Shown: positions 1 to 4,986 of the stretch, in pieces
Layout of the letters: every line of letters starts with the position of its first letter
How positions within the stretch are numbered: the stretch's first letter is position 1
From: Phenylobacterium sp.
GTDB taxonomy: Bacteria > Pseudomonadota > Alphaproteobacteria > Caulobacterales > Caulobacteraceae
NCBI GenBank assembly: GCA_028291285.1
Contig: JAQGIJ010000026.1
Span: 1 to 5,571, forward strand
Direction: 5' to 3'
Length of the DNA: 5,571 bases
Notes under the pieces: generated by a model
Told to the model about the DNA's origin: nothing
What the model saw: only the letters and a program-made list of their open reading frames with translations
Databases searched by the model: none
Made by a program: the position numbers and the translations under genes

Positions 1-102
1 GTTGGCGATGGTGGTGTCCAGCGCATTCATCACCGTGGCCAGCATGATGCAGACGGTGATCGGGATGCGGTTCGGCGCATCCGCTTCGTCGGCGACGCTC
101 AC
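1..102 (-). CDS. emrB: DHA2 (EmrB/QacA-type) MFS drug efflux transporter, N-terminal fragment
   Basis: Only the first 34 codons are inside the window; the gene runs off the left edge. A short polar N-terminus (VSVADEADAPNR) leads into the first membrane helix, which carries MLATVMNALDTTIAN. This is the characteristic TM1 signature of 14-helix DHA2 proton-driven drug exporters such as EmrB. The family sits in the inner membrane and, with an EmrA adaptor, expels hydrophobic toxicants through an outer-membrane channel. The GTG start at 102 is chosen because it is the only usual start after an in-frame stop, and a GAGGA ribosome site lies 4 nt upstream. The start is 10 bp downstream of the EmrA-like stop, so the two are almost certainly one operon with the adaptor first. 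The family call is firm for so short a piece. The emrB symbol denotes type, not proven orthology, and substrate specificity cannot be read from it. Confidence 0.85.
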   Translation of the reverse strand, partial: MSVADEADAPNRIPITVCIMLATVMNALDTTIAN

Positions 103-106
103 GGAA

Positions 107-111
107 TCCTC
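107..111 (-). promoter_or_regulatory. Ribosome binding site of the MFS exporter
   Basis: On the minus strand GAGGA lies 4 nt before the GTG start at 102 and immediately after the EmrA-like stop codon (TGA at 115-113). It decides the GTG start for the truncated exporter gene and suggests that the exporter is translated by ribosomes finishing the adaptor gene. Confidence 0.6.
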
Positions 112-112
112 G

Positions 113-1192
113 TCAGCCGGCGCGGCCGGGCGCGCGCACGTCGACCTTCACATTCGCGGACAATCCCGCGCGCGCCGCCATCCCGGGCGGCTCATGGTCG
201 AAGTCGATCCGCACCGGCAGGCGCTGCACGACCTTGACCCAGTTTCCCGTGGCGTTCTGCGCGGGCAGGGCCGAGAAGGCCGAACCGGTGCCAGGCGAGA
301 AGCTGGCGACATGCCCGGTCAGGTTGGCCTCGGGATAGGCGTCCACCTTGATGGAGACGCGCTGGCCGACCTTCATGTGCGGCAGCTGGTCTTCCTTGAA
401 GTTGGCCTCGACCCACGGCTTGCCCGAGAGCAGCCAGAAGCCAGTCTGCGAGGCGTTCAGGTAGGTGCCGACCGGCATCTGCTCGACCCGGGTGACGATG
501 CCGTCGGCGGGGGCGTAGACGTCGCTGTAGGAGACGTTCAGGCGCGCCCGCTGCAGCTGGGCCTGGGCCTGCATCACCGACGCATTGCTGCTCATCGGGC
601 CGTTGGCCGCGCCGCCGAGGGTGGCGAGCGCCTGGGCCGCCTGCTGCTCGGCCATGGCGAGCTGCTGGTGCGCCTGCTGGGCGGCGTTCACCGCCTGGGC
701 GAGTTGCTGCTGCGAGGCCACGCCCGCGGCCGCAAGCCGCCGCTGCCGGGTCGCCTCGGCGGCTGTGTAGCTCGCCGCGTCCCGCGCGGCGGCCACATTG
801 GCCTGGGCCTGGGCGTAGGCGGCGCGTTGCGCCTGCACCTGCTGCTCGGCCTGCGCCAGCTGGGCGGCGGCGGCGTTGGCGTTGGCCTGGTAGTCGCGAG
901 CGTCCAGCCGGAACAGCAGGGTCCCGCGCCGGACGAACTGGTTTTCCTTGACGTAGATGTCCGTGACGCGGCCCCCGACGGACGGCGCCACCGGGGCCTT
1001 GGCGATCTGCACGTAGGCGTTGTCGGTGGACTGGTACCGCCCGCCCGTGAGCACGAAGTAGCCGACGATCAGAAGAATCAGGATCGGCCCGCCGAGGATC
1101 AGCGGCCAGCGCCACCGGCGCAGCAGGCCTTCACGCTCGCCATACAGGGGCTCGGCGTCACTGCGATTCTCCATGACGTCCGTCTGGTTCAA
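113..1192 (-). CDS. emrA: EmrA-type HlyD-family membrane fusion protein (periplasmic adaptor of drug efflux pump)
   Basis: This 359-residue protein has the full EmrA layout. A cytoplasmic N-terminus (1-29) is followed by one membrane helix (about 30-48) and the hallmark STDNAYV (55-61). The first half of a lipoyl domain (about 63-100) comes next, then a long Ala/Gln-rich alpha-helical hairpin (about 101-218). The second lipoyl half contains YAPADGIVTRV (226-236), and a beta-barrel domain contains VEANFKEDQL (261-270) and MKVGQRVSIKVDAYPE (273-288). Length is close to the usual family size of 350-400. The protein should bridge the DHA2 exporter and an outer-membrane TolC-like channel, but no channel gene is visible here. 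Start choice is uncertain. TTG at 1192 has AGAAGG 8 nt upstream, whereas ATG at 1174 (six codons later) has only a weak AGACGG. Either start leaves all domains intact. It is first in the operon, diverges from a LysR regulator and is probably controlled by it. Confidence 0.93.
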   Translation of the reverse strand: MNQTDVMENRSDAEPLYGEREGLLRRWRWPLILGGPILILLIVGYFVLTGGRYQSTDNAYVQIAKAPVAPSVGGRVTDIYVKENQFVRRGTLLFRLDARDYQANANAAAAQLAQAEQQVQAQRAAYAQAQANVAAARDAASYTAAEATRQRRLAAAGVASQQQLAQAVNAAQQAHQQLAMAEQQAAQALATLGGAANGPMSSNASVMQAQAQLQRARLNVSYSDVYAPADGIVTRVEQMPVGTYLNASQTGFWLLSGKPWVEANFKEDQLPHMKVGQRVSIKVDAYPEANLTGHVASFSPGTGSAFSALPAQNATGNWVKVVQRLPVRIDFDHEPPGMAARAGLSANVKVDVRAPGRAG

Positions 1193-1200
1193 GGTCGGGG

Positions 1201-1206
1201 CCTTCT
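1201..1206 (-). promoter_or_regulatory. Ribosome binding site candidate for the EmrA-like gene (TTG start)
   Basis: On the minus strand AGAAGG stands 8 nt before TTG at 1192. It is the better of the two Shine-Dalgarno candidates for this gene and is the reason for preferring the TTG start over the ATG at 1174. Confidence 0.4.
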
Positions 1207-1256
1207 ACTCTGAAGCGCGGAACGCGGAAGCGGGCGTCCGCCCAAGGGCGTCGCCG

Positions 1257-1279
1257 TATCTCCCGTAGGGGTGGAGATA
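1257..1279. promoter_or_regulatory. Perfect 7-bp inverted repeat, candidate operator in the divergent region
   Basis: Arms TATCTCC (1257-1263) and GGAGATA (1273-1279) are exact reverse complements, separated by 9 bp. The dyad centre (1268) is 76 bp from the EmrA-like start and 73 bp from the LysR start, almost exactly midway. LysR-type regulators normally bind interrupted dyads (loosely T-N11-A) in such divergent regions and use them for autorepression and target activation. The spacing here gives T-N13-A rather than T-N11-A, so the fit to the canonical box is imperfect. The position and symmetry are seen directly; the operator role is inferred. Confidence 0.5.
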
Positions 1280-1302
1280 GAACTGCCCGCCGGATGATCC
1301 AA
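1274..1302 (-). promoter_or_regulatory. Weak candidate promoter for the efflux operon
   Basis: On the minus strand TTGGAT (1302-1297, -35-like) and TATCTC (1279-1274, -10-like) are separated by exactly 17 bp and point towards the EmrA-like gene. Each hexamer is only a partial match to sigma-70 consensus (4/6 and 3/6). The interest lies in position: the -10-like element coincides with the right arm of the inverted repeat, so a regulator bound to the dyad would compete with or contact polymerase. No comparably spaced promoter is convincing in the LysR direction. Confidence 0.22.
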
Positions 1303-1340
1303 ATGATACCTTGTCACACGATGAATGAGCGCTGTGCATC

Positions 1341-2291
1341 ATGATGTTCGACCTCAACCTGCTGCGTGTCTTCGACGTCATGCTGGAGGAACGCAGCGTG
1401 ACCCGCGCCGGCGCGAGGCTGGGCCTCACCCAGTCGGCGGTGAGCCATGCCCTCAACCGCCTACGCTACGCCCTGGGCGATGAACTCTTCGTGCGCGGCC
1501 CGTCTGGCATGCAGCCGACGCCGCGGGCGCTCGACATGGGCGCGCAGGTGCACGCCGCCCTGGTGCAGCTGCAGGCCGCGTTGGCGCCCGGCGACTTCTC
1601 GCCCGCCAACAGCGACCGGCGCTTCGCCGTGGTCTCCGGGACCTACGCCTGCGCGGTGCTCGCCCCGCCGCTGGTCAGCCGGCTGGCGGCCGAGGCGCCG
1701 CTCGCCGAGCTGGTCATCGCCCAGTACACGACCGACGTCTTCGACCGGATGGACGCCCACCGCGTCGACTTCCTGGTGGGCGGGGTGATCGCCGCGCCGG
1801 CCCGCTTCGCCCGGGAGGTGATCCTCAGCGAACGGCTGGCCTGGGTGGTGCGGGCCGACCATCCGCTGGCCGGGCGCAACGAGATCGACCTGGCGACTCT
1901 GGTCTCGGTGCCGCACGTGGTGATCTCGGCCAGCCTCCCCGGCCTCGCCGACGACGGCGCGGAACGCCGCGGGCTGGTGACCCGCGCCAGCTGGGAGGAC
2001 TACGGCGCGTTCGAGGCGGCGATGGCCACCCAGGGGCTGACCCGGCGGGTGGGCGTGAGCGTCCCCGACACCTATTCCGCCCTGGCGGTGGTGGCGCGCT
2101 CGGACATGGCGACGCTGATCCCCAAGCGGCTCGCGCAGCTCTCGTCGATGAACGGGCGGCTCAAGCTGATCGAGCCGCCCTACGAATCGCCGTCCGTCGA
2201 CGTCAGCCTGCTCTATCTGAAGGAGCGGCTGGTGGAGCCCGCCGTCGCCTGGATGCGCGAGCTCATCCGGGCGACGGCGGCGGCGATCTGA
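1341..2291 (+). CDS. LysR-family transcriptional regulator (likely regulator of the divergent efflux operon)
   Basis: This 316-residue protein has the standard LTTR architecture and length. The N-terminal winged helix-turn-helix occupies about residues 4-63, with FDLNLLRVFDVMLEERSVTRAG leading into the recognition helix TQSAVSHALNRLR (30-42). A linker helix follows to about 85. A periplasmic-binding-protein-like effector domain spans about 92-310 and includes VDFLVGG (142-148), LAWVVRADHPLAGR (166-179) and PDTYSALAVVARSD (242-255). The sequence style resembles the NodD/NahR-like branch, many of which respond to aromatic or phenolic inducers; that is an inference. ATG at 1341 is the first usual start after an in-frame stop (TGA at 1326), and the adjacent ATG at 1344 is equally possible. 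No strong ribosome site precedes it. It faces away from the EmrA/EmrB-type genes across 148 bp, so they are its most likely target. It ends 10 bp from the convergent GST stop. Confidence 0.93.
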   Translation: MMFDLNLLRVFDVMLEERSVTRAGARLGLTQSAVSHALNRLRYALGDELFVRGPSGMQPTPRALDMGAQVHAALVQLQAALAPGDFSPANSDRRFAVVSGTYACAVLAPPLVSRLAAEAPLAELVIAQYTTDVFDRMDAHRVDFLVGGVIAAPARFAREVILSERLAWVVRADHPLAGRNEIDLATLVSVPHVVISASLPGLADDGAERRGLVTRASWEDYGAFEAAMATQGLTRRVGVSVPDTYSALAVVARSDMATLIPKRLAQLSSMNGRLKLIEPPYESPSVDVSLLYLKERLVEPAVAWMRELIRATAAAI

Positions 2292-2301
2292 GCGGCCGGG
2301 C

Positions 2302-2928
2302 TCAAGCCGGGACGGGCATCAGGGCGTTGTCGATCTCCGTGGCGCGCAGATATGCCGGCCGGGCGTGCAGGCGCTGGACATAGGCCTCGAAGGCCGGGCG
2401 CTTCTCGATGGTCCCGAAACTCAGGCCCCAGCCCAGGTGCGCGCCCACATAGAGGTCCGCGGCGCTGAAGCGGTCGCCGGCCAGGTGCTCGCGCTCCCAG
2501 ACTGCGGCCTCGAGCACGTCGAGCACGTCGCCATAGCAGCCGTAGCCCACCATCCGCCGCTGCTCGGCGTTCGGCTCGACGCCCAGGCTGCGGTTGGTCA
2601 CCGCCGCCTCCAGCGGGCCCGCGGCGAAGAACAGCCAGCGATAGTAGGGCGCCCGGGCGCGGTCGCCCGGCGGCGGCGCGAGCCCCGCCTGCGGGAAGGC
2701 GTCGGCGAGATAGGCGCAGATCGCCGCGCCTTCGGTCACCACCGTCTCGCCGTGGCGCAGGGCCGGCACCTTGCCCATCGGGTTGATGGCGAGATAGGCC
2801 GGCGCCTTCAGGGTGGTGGCGTAGTCCAGGATCTCGGTGCGGTAGGGCTGACCCACCTCCTCCAGCATCCAGCGGGCGATGCGCCCACGCGACATCGGGT
2901 TGGTGTAGAAGACCAGTTCGTCGGCCAT
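2302..2928 (-). CDS. Glutathione S-transferase family protein
   Basis: This 208-residue cytosolic protein has the length and two-domain order of a bacterial GST. The N-terminal thioredoxin-like domain (about 3-80) contains LVFYTNPMSRGRIARWMLEE, with Ser13 in the usual position of the catalytic Ser/Cys/Tyr. It also has the cis-proline loop GKVPAL (Pro55) and the glutathione-binding TEGAAICAYLAD (65-76), where Glu66-Gly67 replaces the common Glu-Ser. The helical C-terminal domain (about 90-200) has the N-capping motif FSAADLYVG (154-162; Ser155, Asp158). Such enzymes conjugate glutathione to electrophiles or act as glutathione-dependent reductases or isomerases. The actual substrate is unknown. 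ATG at 2928 is supported by AAGGAG 9 nt upstream. Asp-Val-Leu is doubled at about 134-139 by a 9-bp tandem repeat. It converges on the LysR gene and may share its detoxification theme, although the regulator does not directly face it. Confidence 0.93.
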   Translation of the reverse strand: MADELVFYTNPMSRGRIARWMLEEVGQPYRTEILDYATTLKAPAYLAINPMGKVPALRHGETVVTEGAAICAYLADAFPQAGLAPPPGDRARAPYYRWLFFAAGPLEAAVTNRSLGVEPNAEQRRMVGYGCYGDVLDVLEAAVWEREHLAGDRFSAADLYVGAHLGWGLSFGTIEKRPAFEAYVQRLHARPAYLRATEIDNALMPVPA

Positions 2929-2937
2929 GGCGGAGAG

Positions 2938-2943
2938 CTCCTT
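2938..2943 (-). promoter_or_regulatory. Ribosome binding site of the GST gene
   Basis: On the minus strand AAGGAG lies 9 nt before the ATG at 2928. It is the textbook core Shine-Dalgarno sequence and fixes the start of the GST. A strong independent ribosome site suggests the gene does not depend on coupling to the upstream DUF885 gene. Confidence 0.65.
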
Positions 2944-2982
2944 CTCGCGAACGATCGGGACGCTAGCCTAGGCCTCCTGACA

Positions 2983-3002
2983 GCCTGATGTCAGCATCAG
3001 GC
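2983..3002 (-). terminator. Perfect hairpin after the DUF885 gene, possible terminator lacking a T-tract
   Basis: GCCTGATG (2983-2990) and CATCAGGC (2995-3002) are exact reverse complements around a TCAG loop, giving an 8-bp stem and 4-nt loop. The hairpin starts 8 bp past the DUF885 stop codon, which is the usual place for an intrinsic terminator. The minus-strand sequence after it (TGTCAGGAGGCC) has no run of T, so it may instead stabilise the 3' end of the transcript or work with another factor. The symmetry is certain; the terminator role is a guess. Confidence 0.4.
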
Positions 3003-3016
3003 GCTCACCATCAGGC
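2995..3016. repeat. Short direct repeat of the hairpin arm overlapping the DUF885 stop codon
   Basis: CATCAGGC occurs at 2995-3002 and again at 3009-3016. The second copy contains the DUF885 stop codon (TGA on minus, 3013-3011). The arm at 2983-2990 can therefore pair with either copy, giving two mutually exclusive stem-loops, one of which takes in the stop codon. Confidence 0.6.
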
Positions 3017-4882
3017 ACGGGCGACCCCGCCGCGGGCGATGTAGCCGTCGATCACGTTCTCCAGCGCCGTGAGCGGCATGTTGCCGGAGAGCAGGCCGGC
3101 GTCGTGGAAGCCGCGGATGTCGTAGCGCTCGCCGAGCGCCGTCTTCGCCTTCTCGCGCAGCCTGAGCCAGGTGAGCTTGCCCACCATGTAGCTGCAGGCC
3201 TGCCCCGGCCAGACGCAGTAGCGCTCGTTCTCCGTCGTGGCGCTGGAGACCGGCTCGCCGTCGATCTCGGCCATGGTGGCGATCGCCTTTTCGCGGCTCC
3301 AGCGCATCTGGTGGATGCCGGTGTCGACGACCAGGCGGGCGGCGCGGAACAGCGCGGCCTGCAGGTAGCCGATTTCGCCCAGCGGGTCGTGCTCGTAGAC
3401 CCCCATCTCCTTGGCCAGCTGCTCGGCGTAGAGCGCCCAGCCCTCGCCGTAGGCCGAGTAGAAGGCGGCGCGGCGGATCATCGGCAGGTCGGCCTCCTGT
3501 TGCAGCGACAGCTGCAGGTGATGGCCGGGGATGGACTCGTGGTAGGTCAGCGTCGGCAGCGTCCAGCGCGGGTCTTCCGAGGTGTCGCGCAGGTTGATCC
3601 AGTAGATCCCCGGCCGTGAGCCGTCGAGGCTCGGGCTGTTGTAGTAGCCGCCGGGCGCGCCGGCCTCGATGAACTTGGGCACCCGCTGGATTTCGACCGG
3701 CGCCTTGGGCAGGGTCGCGAAGTACTGCGGCAGCCGGGCCTGCATGGCCTGCACCTGCGTGTTCAGGTCGGCGATCAGCTTGACCTTCGCCGCGTCGGTG
3801 TTGGCGTACCAATAGCGCTTGTCGCGGAACAGGGCGTGGATGCGCTGGCCCACCGGGCCCTTGCTCATCCCCTGCTTCTTCAGGAGCTCGTCGGCGCGGG
3901 CGGAGAGCTCGCGCGCCTGGTCGAGGCCCATCTGGTGCACCTCGGCCGGGCTCATGGTGGTGGTCGTGCCGACCTTCAGCGAGATGGCGTAATAGGCCTC
4001 GCCGTCGGGCAGGCGCCAGACGCCGGCGTCGTGCGCCGCCTTGGGCCGGAGCTCGCTCATCAGCGCGATCTGCCGGCCGAGCGCCGGCATCACCTGGTCG
4101 GCGTAGATCCTGGCGGCCTGGCCCATGTAGTCGCCGGCGATCCCCTTCTGCTTCGCCCGCTCGGCCACGGAGGTCACCAGCGAGGACGTCTCCGGCGCGA
4201 CCTGCAGCCCCTTCATCTGGGTGAGCGTCCGCTCGAGCACGAAGTCCGGCGGGATCACGCCCAGGCCGACGTCGCGGCGCGTGCGCTCCGTCTCCTGGTC
4301 CATGACGCCGGCGAAGGCCTGCAGGCGCGCCAGATAGGCGTCGGCGTCGGCCTTGGTCTCGATGGTGTGCTGGGTGGCCAGGAAGCTCGGCACGCTCTGG
4401 TAGGAGCCGGTCAGCTGGCTGATCACATAGGGCGAGCCGGCGCCCTGGCCGCCATAGGGGAAACGGCGGTCGGACTCGGCGGTGTTCTCCAGGGCGAACA
4501 CCACGGCGTCGTAGTTCACCGCCGGCATGCCGGAGAGCTGGCCCCGGTCCACCGCCTTCAGCCGGCGAAGCTGGTCGGCGTTCAGCGCCCGGTCGTGCTC
4601 GAGCTTGGCCAGGGACTGGTCGTCCAGCTTGGATTTGGCGTCGGCGTGCTCGCCATGGTCCAGGCCCAGCGAGGTCACGAATTGCGGGCTCTGCGCCAGG
4701 GCCTCGGTGAAGAACTGGTCGAGCGCGGTGGTGAGCTGGGCGGAGGGCGCGGGCGGCGGCGGCGGGTAGGCGGGCCGCGGCGGACCGCTCGCCACCGGCG
4801 CGGGTCCGGGCGTCGCCGTGGCGCATCCCGCCAGGGCCATGGAGCCGGCGGCGGTAAGGAGAAGGTTGCGGCGGCTCAGCAC
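3011..4882 (-). CDS. DUF885 family lipoprotein, putative zinc metallopeptidase
   Basis: The protein is 623 residues from GTG at 4882, or 633 from ATG at 4912. Numbered from GTG, the first 20 residues form a lipoprotein signal: LSRRNLLL resembles a twin-arginine motif, a short hydrophobic stretch follows, and LAGC ends at lipidated Cys20. Residues 24-47 are a proline-rich tether. The rest is a mainly helical DUF885 domain with its conserved blocks: YHESIPGHHLQ (447-457, an HExxPGHH variant of a zinc site), AYGEGWALYAEQL (477-489, with a likely third metal ligand in EGWALYAE), VVDTGIHQMRW (518-528) and WPGQACSYMVGKL (558-570). The family is annotated as uncharacterised or peptidase-like; substrate and activity are inferred. 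It should be anchored in the envelope and exported by Tat or Sec. GTG is preferred because AGGGAG lies 6 nt upstream and the signal peptide then has a normal short n-region; ATG at 4912 has only a weak site. It appears to be transcribed alone. Confidence 0.9.
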   Translation of the reverse strand: MLSRRNLLLTAAGSMALAGCATATPGPAPVASGPPRPAYPPPPPAPSAQLTTALDQFFTEALAQSPQFVTSLGLDHGEHADAKSKLDDQSLAKLEHDRALNADQLRRLKAVDRGQLSGMPAVNYDAVVFALENTAESDRRFPYGGQGAGSPYVISQLTGSYQSVPSFLATQHTIETKADADAYLARLQAFAGVMDQETERTRRDVGLGVIPPDFVLERTLTQMKGLQVAPETSSLVTSVAERAKQKGIAGDYMGQAARIYADQVMPALGRQIALMSELRPKAAHDAGVWRLPDGEAYYAISLKVGTTTTMSPAEVHQMGLDQARELSARADELLKKQGMSKGPVGQRIHALFRDKRYWYANTDAAKVKLIADLNTQVQAMQARLPQYFATLPKAPVEIQRVPKFIEAGAPGGYYNSPSLDGSRPGIYWINLRDTSEDPRWTLPTLTYHESIPGHHLQLSLQQEADLPMIRRAAFYSAYGEGWALYAEQLAKEMGVYEHDPLGEIGYLQAALFRAARLVVDTGIHQMRWSREKAIATMAEIDGEPVSSATTENERYCVWPGQACSYMVGKLTWLRLREKAKTALGERYDIRGFHDAGLLSGNMPLTALENVIDGYIARGGVARA

Positions 4883-4888
4883 GGAAGG

Positions 4889-4894
4889 CTCCCT
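4889..4894 (-). promoter_or_regulatory. Ribosome binding site deciding the GTG start of the DUF885 gene
   Basis: On the minus strand AGGGAG is followed by a 6-nt spacer and GTG at 4882. No similar site precedes the upstream ATG at 4912, so this element favours the shorter protein. Confidence 0.5.
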
Positions 4895-4911
4895 GTTACA
4901 TTCTTGTGACA
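4894..4911. promoter_or_regulatory. Imperfect 18-bp dyad at the DUF885 5' end, possible operator
   Basis: TGTTACA (4894-4900) and TGTGACA (4905-4911) face each other across TTCT, with one mismatch per 7-bp arm. An AT-richer dyad is uncommon in this GC-rich sequence, and TGTnACA half-sites recur in several regulator families. It lies between the two possible DUF885 start codons and would be non-coding leader if the GTG start is used. No binding protein can be named. Confidence 0.25.
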
Positions 4912-4986
4912 TCCGGCTTTACGGCCAAGCCCAAGCCGGCGGCAAGCGTGGCCGGCGTTAAATCGACGTAATGGAGCAACGTCCCC

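Noticed and set aside
2..1213. 403-codon open frame on the plus strand opposite the EmrA-like gene
   Set aside because: It is the antisense of a clearly recognisable HlyD-family gene. Its product is low-complexity Gly/Arg/Leu/His sequence with no domain, typical of a GC-rich shadow frame.
1311..1339. TTGTCA as a -35 element for the LysR gene
   Set aside because: A partner -10 at normal spacing would fall at about 1334-1339, directly against the start codon, and the bases there (GTGCAT region) do not resemble one.
1205..1456. 83-codon minus-strand frame crossing the divergent control region
   Set aside because: It begins inside the LysR helix-turn-helix coding region, has no recognisable motif, and occupies a promoter region. 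It is probably a chance frame.
2997..4826. 609-codon minus-strand frame overlapping the DUF885 gene in another frame
   Set aside because: The translation is Arg/Ala/Gly/Pro-rich with no recognisable motif, whereas the overlapping frame carries the whole DUF885 signature set and a lipoprotein signal.
3836..4909. 357-codon plus-strand frame antisense to the DUF885 gene
   Set aside because: Composition is skewed (His/Arg/Gly/Leu) and it has no domain or sensible ribosome site; it is a mirror of the coding strand bias.
4935..4956. GCCGGC repeated with a 10-bp gap between the acyltransferase and DUF885 genes, as a terminator
   Set aside because: Each hexamer is itself palindromic and common in this GC-rich DNA. 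The stem is only 6 bp with a large loop and there is no T-run.
4957..4979. TTGCTCC and GATTTAAC as a promoter for the DUF885 gene
   Set aside because: The spacing between the two elements is too short and the -35 match is poor, so I did not annotate it, though a promoter must lie somewhere in this gap or upstream.
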